Shown: positions 1 through 5,670 of the stretch, piece after piece
How the letters are laid out: each line of letters opens with the position of its first letter
How positions within the stretch are numbered: the first letter of the stretch is position 1
Source of the DNA: Streptomyces violaceus
GTDB taxonomy: Bacteria > Actinomycetota > Actinomycetes > Streptomycetales > Streptomycetaceae
Assembly (NCBI GenBank): GCA_000715635.1
Contig: KL569171.1
Coordinates: 138,982 to 145,880 of the forward strand
Reading direction: 5' to 3'
Length of the DNA stretch: 6,899 nt
Notes under the pieces: generated by a model
Seen by the model: only the letters and a program-made list of their open reading frames with translations
Database searches by the model: none
Told to the model about the DNA's origin: nothing
Translations under genes and position numbers: made by a program

Positions 1-68
1 GAGAGCGCCCAGAGGCTGCGCCCACCATCGGGGAGCCTCTGAAGGAGCTGGAGCAGGCCGGAGAGTGA
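1..68 (+). CDS. C-terminal tail of an unidentified protein (partial)
   Basis: An open frame enters from the left edge (first full codon at 3) and ends at TGA 66-68. It encodes about 21 residues ending in ...GEPLKELEQAGE. Most third positions are G or C, as in the real genes here. It ends 10 nt before the stop of the converging oxidoreductase gene, a normal convergent spacing. An 8-bp inverted repeat (10-17 with 34-41) lies inside it. The tail is acidic and probably helical, with no family signature, so the product cannot be named. It could also be chance reading of non-coding sequence. Confidence 0.4.
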   Translation, partial: ERPEAAPTIGEPLKELEQAGE

Positions 69-78
69 TTCCTCAGCT

Positions 79-924
79 CTACCGAAAAGCCGCGACGTGC
101 TGTCGAGCCCACGCCGCGAAGGTGCGGGGGGCGCGGCCGAGGACCCGTTCGATGGCGGTGCTGATCCGCTGCTCGGCGGGTGTGGGCTCGCCGAGGATGG
201 CCAGTGTCGTCTCGATCACCTCCTCGGACATGAACCGGAGTATCTGAGCCCGGGCCTCGTCACGGGTCTGTTCGATGAAGCGGACCGGTTCGCCGAGCGC
301 GTCCGCGATCGATTCGGCTCGTTGCCTCGGCGTGCTGAGCGCGGGCCCGGTCAACTCGTACATCTGGCCGGCGTGCCCGCTCTCGCGCAGCGTCACGGCG
401 GCCAACTCGGCGATGTCGCCCGGGTCGACCGTGGGCAGGCCGACATCGGCGAACGGTGCGGCGACGGTCCTTCGGGTGCGTACCGACTCGGCCCAGGCGA
501 ACATGTTGGAGTGGAAACCGCCGGGGCGCAGGACGGTCCAGTCCAGGCCCGACTGCCGCACGGCGTCCTCGATGGCGCGTGCCGTTCCACCGTGCGAGGC
601 CGACTCCGGCCGCGTGGCGACTCCTTGCGAGGACAGCAGCACGACGCGCTCGACTCCGCCGGCCTTGGCGACGTCCAGGATGTGCCGGGGGTTCAGCAGG
701 TGGGCGCTGGGCCCGCCGTTCTGCAGGAACAGCGCGTCGGCGCCGTCGAGAAGCGGGCGAAGGCTCTCGGCGTCGGTCAGGTCCGCCCTGCGATGCCGGA
801 CGCCCTCCGGAACGTCCGTGTCGGTGATGCTCCGAGACGTCGCGGTCACCCGTTCACCGGCCGCCGCGAGCGTCCGGACGAGCCAACTGCCGACGTTACC
901 CGTCGCCCCCGTCACTACGATCAT
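79..924 (-). CDS. NmrA/SDR-type NAD(P)-binding oxidoreductase
   Basis: This 281-residue protein is an atypical short-chain dehydrogenase of the NmrA / NAD(P)H-binding (QorB-like) family. The N-terminus carries the dinucleotide-binding glycine motif TGATGNVG (residues 5-12), directly after the first beta strand. Further along come a segment VVLLSSQGV and the WTVLRPGGFHSNM region typical of NmrA-like folds. The start is ATG at 922-924, because AAGGGGAG lies 6 nt upstream and the glycine motif follows at once. A longer in-frame start at 1074 would add 50 unrelated residues and cross the intergenic operator. The gene is divergent from an HxlR-family regulator, a common pairing in actinobacteria where the regulator controls a quinone or aldehyde reductase-like enzyme. 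Members of this family reduce quinones or act as redox-sensing NADPH binders; the substrate here is unknown. Family assignment is firm and exact function is inferred. Confidence 0.9.
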   Translation of the reverse strand: MIVVTGATGNVGSWLVRTLAAAGERVTATSRSITDTDVPEGVRHRRADLTDAESLRPLLDGADALFLQNGGPSAHLLNPRHILDVAKAGGVERVVLLSSQGVATRPESASHGGTARAIEDAVRQSGLDWTVLRPGGFHSNMFAWAESVRTRRTVAAPFADVGLPTVDPGDIAELAAVTLRESGHAGQMYELTGPALSTPRQRAESIADALGEPVRFIEQTRDEARAQILRFMSEEVIETTLAILGEPTPAEQRISTAIERVLGRAPRTFAAWARQHVAAFR

Positions 925-1046
925 GAGTAACTCCCCTTGTTTGCACGGTGGTTGACGCCGCCCGAAGGCCGGGCGAGACAGGGGGACGCTAACACCGAAG
1001 GTAAAGTAGGTACCTACAGGAAAGCGGCTTTCGAGAAGGGAAGCGC
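925..1046. promoter_or_regulatory. Divergent promoter region with a 12-bp palindrome
   Basis: This is the intergenic region between the divergent NmrA-type and HxlR-type genes. It holds a perfect 12-bp palindrome, GTAGGTACCTAC, at 1006-1017. A -10-like TAAAGT (1002-1007) reads toward the HxlR gene and overlaps the palindrome. A -10-like TAGCGT (complement of 986-991) reads toward the NmrA gene, which would put the palindrome near its -35. Occupancy of the palindrome could therefore block both promoters, fitting autorepression and target repression by a dimeric HxlR protein. A small 6-bp-stem hairpin (959-975) would lie in the NmrA leader. The promoter elements are weak matches and the operator role is inferred. 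Confidence 0.55.
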
Positions 1047-1442
1047 ATGGGCGACAACGCCACGCGGACGGCATCCGATACGACGACCGACCCGGAAATC
1101 GCCTGCCCGATCTCGCCGGTCGTCGACATCGTCTTCAGCCGGTGGACCACGCCGGTCCTGTGGACCTTGCACGCACACGGCCGGCAGCGCTTCGTGGAAC
1201 TGCAACGGCGCGTCTCCCGCATCACCCCGAAGGTGCTGACCCAGCGGCTGCGGCAGTTGGAACGCGACGGGCTGGTCGTGCGCACGTACCACCCGGAGGT
1301 CCCCCCTCGCGTCGAGTACGAGATCAGCGAACTCGGCCGCAGCCTCGCCCCGCTCTTCGCGCATCTCTCCGAGTGGGCGGCCGGGAACCTGGACAAGGTC
1401 GACCGGGCCCGCCGCGAGTACGACGGCGACCCGGCTCGCTAG
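1047..1442 (+). CDS. HxlR-family winged-helix regulator
   Basis: This 131-residue protein has the HxlR (DUF24) winged helix-turn-helix across about residues 18-110. Diagnostic features are Cys-Pro at 20-21, SRWTTPVLWTL (31-41), a recognition region RRVSRITPKVLTQRLRQLERDGLV (54-77), a wing around PPRVEYEISELG, and a C-terminal dimerisation helix. ATG at 1047 is preceded by GAGAAGGGAAG, a good ribosome-binding site. HxlR proteins bind DNA as dimers, and several (YodB, HypR, QorR) sense electrophiles, quinones or oxidants through the conserved N-terminal cysteine. Cys20 sits at that position here. The gene is divergent from an NmrA/QorB-like oxidoreductase, its likely target, and a palindrome in the shared gap is the likely operator. 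It ends 9 nt from the converging TetR gene with no obvious terminator between. Redox sensing is inferred by family. Confidence 0.93.
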   Translation: MGDNATRTASDTTTDPEIACPISPVVDIVFSRWTTPVLWTLHAHGRQRFVELQRRVSRITPKVLTQRLRQLERDGLVVRTYHPEVPPRVEYEISELGRSLAPLFAHLSEWAAGNLDKVDRARREYDGDPAR

Positions 1443-1451
1443 TACGTGGCC

Positions 1452-2099
1452 CTACCGCCCCGAGAGCCCCCGGGTGACCAACCCGAGTGCGTCGGCGAGG
1501 TGGTCGCGATGCCCCTCCAGCACTTCCGGGGTGATGCCTCGGCCGGCTGTTTCACGGGCGAGATCGTCGGCCGCGACCTTGAGCACGGCGCTCATCACGG
1601 CGGCCTGTACGCGGACGTCGAACGTATCGGGCCGCATGCCCATGCGTTCGGCGAGCACCTCGGTGAACGTCTCCTCCGCACGCTCCCGGAGCACCAGATA
1701 GGCGGCGCGCAGCGCGGGTTCGTCGTGGGTCAGCCGGACCACCGCGAGCACCGCCTCGACGTCCGCGCCGGACGACGAGGCGATGACGGGCTGGTAGGCC
1801 TCACGCAGGTGCTCGATCAGGCCGAGTTCGGGCGGCCAGGCGTGCAGCACCGTCCGGAAGGCGTCGATCATCTGGGTGAGCATCGGCTCGACACAGCTCT
1901 CCTTGGTGGGGAAGCAGCGCCACAGCGTACGTTCGGAGACCCCGGCGGCTTTCGCGATCTGCTCGCCGGACGTGGCGGCCACGCCTTGCTCGGCGAACAG
2001 CCGGACGGCATGGCGGGAGATGTCCAGGCGTTGCCGCCCGCGCTGCTCGTCGCTCACCGGCGGCCGTCCCCGGCGGCGCACGCTCCCGCTGTCCGCCAC
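1452..2099 (-). CDS. TetR/AcrR-family transcriptional regulator
   Basis: This is a 215-residue TetR-type repressor. The basic N-terminal arm (RRRGRPP, residues 8-14) leads into the DNA-binding helix-turn-helix at about 25-70. The core is EQIAKAAGVSERTLWRCFPTKES, the usual TetR_N pattern in which most members have Y-x-(H/Y)-F. The rest is an all-helical ligand-binding and dimerisation domain whose ligand cannot be read from sequence. I choose the GTG start at 2097-2099 because GGAGG lies 5 nt upstream. An in-frame ATG at 2109-2111 would add 4 residues but has no ribosome-binding site, and the longer frame back to 2300 would overlap the P450 gene. The gene is divergent from the P450, which it probably represses together with itself through the inverted repeat in the gap. 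Its 3' end faces the HxlR gene. Confidence 0.92.
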   Translation of the reverse strand: MADSGSVRRRGRPPVSDEQRGRQRLDISRHAVRLFAEQGVAATSGEQIAKAAGVSERTLWRCFPTKESCVEPMLTQMIDAFRTVLHAWPPELGLIEHLREAYQPVIASSSGADVEAVLAVVRLTHDEPALRAAYLVLRERAEETFTEVLAERMGMRPDTFDVRVQAAVMSAVLKVAADDLARETAGRGITPEVLEGHRDHLADALGLVTRGLSGR

Positions 2100-2236
2100 A
2101 AAGTCCTCCATCAGGCGATCTAAACATGCCCGCGACGTGGGAGGACTGTCCGAAACTTTGATGACAGTCACTGCCAACAAACTGCTACGGTCGGGGCGGC
2201 TCGAAGATCGCATGCGGAGATCACAGGAGGAGCGCC
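2100..2236. promoter_or_regulatory. TetR/P450 divergent control region
   Basis: The gap carries a perfect 7-bp inverted repeat, GACTGTC (2144-2150) and GACAGTC (2163-2169), separated by 12 nt. The 26-bp span and dyad form suit a TetR dimer. The right arm overlaps a -35-like ATGACA (2161-2166), followed 19 bp later by TACGGT (2186-2191), a plausible promoter for the P450. A bound repressor would cover that -35. AGGAGG (2225-2230), 6 nt before the P450 ATG, is a strong ribosome-binding site. No convincing promoter is visible toward the TetR gene. The operator assignment is inferred from symmetry and position. Confidence 0.5.
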
Positions 2237-3448
2237 ATGAGCGTTGCCGCCGAGCGTCAGCAACTGCCCTTCCCGAGGCCGAACGTGCTCGACCTCGCAC
2301 CTCTGTACGACGTGCTGCGCCGGGAGGCGCCCGTCACCCCGGTCACCACCCCGGCCGGGGACCCCGCCTGGCTGGTCACCCGCTTCGAGGAGGTCCGCGA
2401 CCTGCTCAGCGACAAACGACTGGGCCGCTCCCATCCCGAACCGGAACGTGCCTCACGCCTGACGTCCGCCGCCGTACTGGACGGGCCCACGGGCAACTAC
2501 GACACCGAGGAGGCCGACCACACGCGGATGCGCCGACTGCTGACCCCGGCGTTCTCGGCCAAGCGGATGCGGATGCTCACCGACCATGTCCAGCACCTGG
2601 TCGACTCGTGCGTCGACCAGCTGATCACCGAGCATGCCGCCGCCCCCGGCGGGGTCGTCGACCTGCAGGCCGGGCTGGCCTTCCCGCTGCCGGTCGCGGT
2701 CATCTGCCGGCTGCTCGGGGTGCCCGAGAGCGACCGTGAGCGCTTCGCCTCACTGTCGGAGCGCATGTCCAACTACGCCATCGGCGACGCGGCCCACCAG
2801 GCGCGGGACGAGTTCAACGAGTACATGACGGGACTCGCCGAGACGAAACGCGCGCAGCCCGGCGAGGACGTGATCTCCGACCTGGTCCATGCTCAGAGCA
2901 CCGACGCGGACTACGACTACGCCGACATGATCCAGCTCTGCGTCGGGCTGCTGTTCGCCGGGCACGAGACCACGGTCAATCGCATCGGCCTGGGCACGCT
3001 CTTCCTGCTCACGCGTCCCGACCAGTGGCGGACGCTGACCGCCGACCCCGACGGCCGGGTCAACGCCACCGTCGAGGAGATCATGCGCCTGGGCGCGCCC
3101 GGCGACCTCGGCCTGCTGCGCTACGCCCACACCGATGTCGACGTCGCCGGTGTCACCATCCAGCGCGGCGACGCCGTCATCCTGTCGATCAACGCCGCCA
3201 ACCGCGACTCCGCCGTCTACTCCGACGCCGAGACCTTCGATCCCGACCGTCCCGAACGCAACCACCTCGGTTTCGGCCACGGCGTGCATTTCTGCATCGG
3301 CGCGAGCCTGGCCCGTGTCGAACTGCGCATCGTGTTCGCCACCCTGGCGCGCCGGCTGCCCGGTCTGCGGCTCGCCAAGGAGCTGGACGAGCTGGAGGTC
3401 CGTACCACCCTCACCGGCGGTGTCACCGAGTTGCCTGTGACCTGGTGA
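2237..3448 (+). CDS. Cytochrome P450 monooxygenase
   Basis: This complete 403-residue soluble bacterial class P450 shows all landmark motifs. The C-helix is HTRMRR at 95-100, and the I-helix oxygen-activation motif is AGHETT at 241-246 with the acid-Thr pair. The K-helix ExxR is EIMR (281-284), the PER segment is around 339-341, and the heme loop is FGHGVHFCIG (346-355) with Cys353 as the thiolate iron ligand. The C-terminus (LPVTW) is also typical. There is no signal or membrane anchor, so it should be cytoplasmic and depend on separate ferredoxin and reductase, neither of which is encoded in the window. It resembles the CYP105/CYP107-type enzymes that hydroxylate or epoxidise natural products or xenobiotics. 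A subfamily number cannot be given by eye and the substrate is unknown. The divergent TetR gene suggests substrate-inducible control. Confidence 0.95.
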   Translation: MSVAAERQQLPFPRPNVLDLAPLYDVLRREAPVTPVTTPAGDPAWLVTRFEEVRDLLSDKRLGRSHPEPERASRLTSAAVLDGPTGNYDTEEADHTRMRRLLTPAFSAKRMRMLTDHVQHLVDSCVDQLITEHAAAPGGVVDLQAGLAFPLPVAVICRLLGVPESDRERFASLSERMSNYAIGDAAHQARDEFNEYMTGLAETKRAQPGEDVISDLVHAQSTDADYDYADMIQLCVGLLFAGHETTVNRIGLGTLFLLTRPDQWRTLTADPDGRVNATVEEIMRLGAPGDLGLLRYAHTDVDVAGVTIQRGDAVILSINAANRDSAVYSDAETFDPDRPERNHLGFGHGVHFCIGASLARVELRIVFATLARRLPGLRLAKELDELEVRTTLTGGVTELPVTW

Positions 3449-3454
3449 TCCCCT

Positions 3455-3492
3455 GAGGTGACCCGGTGTCAGTGCGACTCACGGGTCACCTC
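3455..3492. terminator. Bidirectional terminator hairpin between P450 and dehydratase
   Basis: This is a perfect inverted repeat with 11-bp arms: GAGGTGACCCG (3455-3465) and CGGGTCACCTC (3482-3492), around a 16-nt loop that can form a small inner stem. It starts 6 nt after the P450 stop and overlaps the last codons of the converging dehydratase gene. It has no long T run, but factor-assisted or T-poor hairpin terminators are usual in Streptomyces. Placement between two 3' ends supports a shared terminator. Confidence 0.7.
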
Positions 3493-5184
3493 GGAGCCGC
3501 TGGACCCCACGAGGAAGTCGAGATCTGCGCCGGTGTCGGCCTGCAGGACATGGTCGACGTAGAGGCGTTCCCAGCCGCGCCGGGGATTGGCGAAGCCCGT
3601 GACGGTGGCCTTGCCTGGGCTTCTGCGGGCGAGTTCGTCGGCGGGTACGTCGACGTCGATACGGCGGGCCTCGACATCGAGGGTGATGAAGTCGCCGGTC
3701 CGTACGAGGGCGAGCGGGCCGCCGGCCGCGGCCTCGGGTGCCACGTGCAGGACGACCGTGCCGTACGCCGTGCCGCTCATCCGGCCGTCGCAGACACGGA
3801 CCATGTCACGAACTCCCTGTTCCAGCAGCTTCTTCGGCAGGGGCATGTTCGACACCTCGGGCATGCCCGGGTAACCCTTGGGACCGCATCCGCGCAGAAC
3901 GAGGACGGAGTCGGCGTCGACGTCGAGTTCGGGGGCGTCGATACGGGCGTGGAAGTCCTCAATGGAGTCGAAGACTACGGCCCGGCCCCGGTGCCGGAGC
4001 AGGTGCGGGGAGGCGGCGGCCGGTTTGACGAGCGCGCCGTCGGGGGCGAGGTTGCCGCGCAGGACGGCGATGCCGCCCTCGCCGACCAGTGGTGCGGCAC
4101 GGGTACGGATGACCTCGCCGTCCCAGATCTCGGCGTCGTCGAGGAAGTCGGCCAACGGCCTGCCGGTGACGGTCAGCGCGTCGGGATCCAGCAGGTCGCG
4201 TACCTCGCGCAGGACGGCGAGCAGACCGCCGGCACGGTGGAAGTCCTCCATGAGGAAGCGGCCGGCCGGCTGGAGGTCCACCAGGACCGGTACCCGGGAG
4301 CCGACGCGGTCGAAGTCGTCCAGCGACAGGTCGATGCCCAACCGGCCCGCGATGGCCAGGAGATGGACGACGGCGTTGGTCGAGCCGCCGATCGCGGCCA
4401 GCGTCACGATCGCGTTCCGGAAGGACGCCTCGGTCAGGAAGGTCCCGGGTCGCCGGTCGGCGCCCACCATGTCCACCGCCAGTCGACCGGTGTGGTGCGC
4501 GGCCTCCAGCAAACGGCTGTCGGGGGCCGGGATGCCCGCGGTACCCGGCACGACCGTGCCCAACGCCTCCGCCACCAGCGCCATCGTCGAGGCCGTGCCC
4601 ATCGTGTTGCAGTGGCCGCGGCTACGGATCATCGCCGACTCGGAGCAGGTGAACTGTTCCTGGGAGAGCGTGCCCGCCCGGACCTCCTCCGACAGCTTCC
4701 ACACACCGGTGCCGCAGCCCAGCAGGCCGCCACGGAAGGTGCCGTTGAGCATCGGACCGCCGGGAAGAACGACGGCGGGCAGGTCCACCGAGGCCGCGGC
4801 CATGAGCAGCGACGGGATCGTCTTGTCACAGCCGCCGAGCAGGACCACACCGTCGATGGGGTTGGCCCTGAGCATCTCCTCCGTGGCCATCGCGGCCATG
4901 TTCCGCCACAGCATGGCGGTGGGCCGCACCTGCGTCTCCCCCAGCGACACCACGGGCAGGTCCAGCGGGATGCCACCCGCCTCGTACACGCCGTTGCGGA
5001 CCGAGGCCGCGACCTCGTTCAGGTGCGCGTTACAGGGAGTCAGGTCCGAGGCCGTGTTGGCGATCGCGATCTGAGGCCGGCCGGTGAAGGCGTCGCCCGG
5101 CACTCCGCGTCGCATCCACGCCCGGTGTATGTAGGCGTTACGGTCCTGTCCCTCGTACCACTGCGCGCTGCGGAGCCTCTCCAT
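3469..5184 (-). CDS. IlvD/Edd-family sugar-acid dehydratase, L-arabinonate dehydratase-like
   Basis: This 571-residue iron-sulfur dehydratase belongs to the IlvD/Edd family. It is closer to the pentonate (L-arabinonate) branch than to the branched-chain amino acid enzyme. In the Rhizobium leguminosarum L-arabinonate dehydratase, three cysteines bind [2Fe-2S], a lysine is carbamylated and a serine is the base. Recalled alignment places the equivalents here at Cys51 (TPCN), Cys119 and Lys121 (GCDKTIPS), Cys192 (HCNTMGTA) and Ser470 (GRMSGTAYG), with Glu83 and Glu443 as metal ligands. GGSTN (267-271), GPKGYPGMPEV and the ending TGADLDFL also match that branch. The reaction would be dehydration of a sugar acid to a 2-keto-3-deoxy acid in the cytoplasm. 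ATG at 5182-5184 is chosen because GGAAGGG lies 4 nt upstream and the family begins just before LRSAQWY. Upstream starts at 5232 or 5436 lack family sequence. No sugar-catabolic partner genes are adjacent, so the true substrate is uncertain. Confidence 0.92.
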   Translation of the reverse strand: MERLRSAQWYEGQDRNAYIHRAWMRRGVPGDAFTGRPQIAIANTASDLTPCNAHLNEVAASVRNGVYEAGGIPLDLPVVSLGETQVRPTAMLWRNMAAMATEEMLRANPIDGVVLLGGCDKTIPSLLMAAASVDLPAVVLPGGPMLNGTFRGGLLGCGTGVWKLSEEVRAGTLSQEQFTCSESAMIRSRGHCNTMGTASTMALVAEALGTVVPGTAGIPAPDSRLLEAAHHTGRLAVDMVGADRRPGTFLTEASFRNAIVTLAAIGGSTNAVVHLLAIAGRLGIDLSLDDFDRVGSRVPVLVDLQPAGRFLMEDFHRAGGLLAVLREVRDLLDPDALTVTGRPLADFLDDAEIWDGEVIRTRAAPLVGEGGIAVLRGNLAPDGALVKPAAASPHLLRHRGRAVVFDSIEDFHARIDAPELDVDADSVLVLRGCGPKGYPGMPEVSNMPLPKKLLEQGVRDMVRVCDGRMSGTAYGTVVLHVAPEAAAGGPLALVRTGDFITLDVEARRIDVDVPADELARRSPGKATVTGFANPRRGWERLYVDHVLQADTGADLDFLVGSSGSEVTRESH

Positions 5185-5264
5185 GGAGCCCTTCCGATAG
5201 ACGGTACGGAGGTCTGAGTTCCGGAACGTCATGAAGCATAAGCAGCCAGTCGACGGATCGACAG
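5185..5264 (-). promoter_or_regulatory. Putative promoter and operator of the dehydratase gene
   Basis: Reading leftward, a -10-like TATGCT (complement of 5235-5240) would give a leader of about 45 nt before the ATG at 5184. The expected -35 position falls on an imperfect 18-bp palindrome at 5247-5264, with arms GTCGA and TCGAC around 4 nt and one flanking mismatch. Such a dyad over the -35 could be an operator for a sugar-acid-responsive repressor, but no such regulator is encoded nearby. The -35 hexamer itself is poor. Assignment is tentative. Confidence 0.3.
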
Positions 5265-5535
5265 ACCCGCCGAGCACGGCGCGGCTCCGCCCACCTGGTG
5301 CTCCGGGGTACGCACATCGCCCTTCGCCGCCCACGCCTGGGTAGAGGCGGACGATCGCCCCGTCGGTGAACCCCCGGACACCGCCGCCTACGGGACGCTG
5401 ATCAAAGTGGAGGCGCCACACGACGGGACAGGTCATCTTGGGAGTGCCGTCGCCATTCGCTGGGGCTGGTGCCGTAGGTCTCGCACTCCCGGTGGACCAT
5501 GCCCCATGGCCGGACTGGCCGAGAAGCTCGGCTGA
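5242..5535 (+). pseudogene. Relic of a lasso-peptide biosynthesis B2 protein (leader peptidase C-terminus)
   Basis: An open + strand frame runs from just after TAA (5239-5241) to TGA 5533-5535 without a credible start codon or ribosome-binding site. From about 5278 to 5415 it reads PTWCSGVRTSPF, then AAHAWVEADDRPVGEP, then DTAAYGTLIKV. This is the pattern I know from the C-terminal half of lasso-peptide B2 proteins (transglutaminase-like, McjB C-terminal family), including the catalytic His in AHAW (codon 5332-5334) and the following acidic residue. Third codon positions in this segment are mostly G or C, as in a formerly coding stretch. The N-terminal half, with the catalytic Cys in a C-x-x-RSLA-type motif, is absent: opposite-strand dehydratase DNA occupies its place. 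After 5415 the frame no longer resembles the family. Intact B2 proteins are usually about 140-150 residues and act with B1 to cut the leader peptide. I infer a nonfunctional remnant; no precursor, cyclase (C) or B1 gene is visible. Confidence 0.72.
5518..5532. repeat. Small inverted repeat at the end of the B2 relic frame
   Basis: A perfect 6-bp inverted repeat, GCCGAG and CTCGGC, with a 3-nt AAG loop sits just before the TGA that closes the relic frame. A purine-rich AAGGAGGAGG (5535-5544) follows directly. It resembles a strong ribosome-binding site but has no start codon at usable distance. These may be remains of a former gene junction or chance. The stretch 5185-5670 otherwise holds the dehydratase leader, the relic and the two hairpins listed separately. 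Confidence 0.3.
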
Positions 5536-5553
5536 AGGAGGAGGCTCGACGCG

Positions 5554-5588
5554 CGAACGCCCGCCCCGGGCGCGCAGGCGGGCGTTCG
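5554..5588. terminator. Strong hairpin, first of a tandem pair
   Basis: This is a perfect 12-bp stem: CGAACGCCCGCC (5554-5565) pairs with GGCGGGCGTTCG (5577-5588) around an 11-nt loop. Read on the minus strand it is the second of two hairpins after the snapalysin stop. Read on the plus strand it would stop transcription coming from the B2 relic. It is G+C-rich with no T tract, as usual for actinomycete terminators. Confidence 0.72.
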
Positions 5589-5596
5589 GCTGTGAG

Positions 5597-5623
5597 CCCG
5601 CCGGGCTGAACCTGCCCGGCGGG
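5597..5623. terminator. Strong hairpin, second of a tandem pair
   Basis: This is a perfect 10-bp stem: CCCGCCGGGC (5597-5606) pairs with GCCCGGCGGG (5614-5623) around a 7-nt loop. On the minus strand it lies about 47 nt past the snapalysin stop codon and is the first of the two hairpins reached by that transcript. Only 8 nt separate it from its neighbour, so the pair probably works as a reinforced terminator. Confidence 0.7.
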
Positions 5624-5670
5624 AGCGGGACACGGGGTGTACGGGCATTTCACGTGTGGTGCGGCACGCG

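Noticed and set aside
10..41. 8-bp inverted repeat near the left edge as a terminator
   Set aside because: It lies upstream of the stop codon of the partial left gene and inside coding sequence, with a 16-nt loop. It is more likely incidental.
97..930. Plus-strand open frames opposite the NmrA-type gene
   Set aside because: They are antisense shadows. The minus-strand frame has the glycine-rich nucleotide-binding motif and a good ribosome-binding site.
5162..5184. Plus-strand reading CALRSLS, resembling the catalytic-Cys motif of B2 proteins
   Set aside because: It is in another frame and is the reverse of the conserved dehydratase N-terminus (MERLRSAQW). The resemblance is explained by that gene, so the catalytic Cys of the relic is taken as absent.
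3466..5217. 583-residue plus-strand open frame opposite the dehydratase
   Set aside because: It is the antisense shadow of the dehydratase gene, which has full conservation of catalytic residues on the minus strand.
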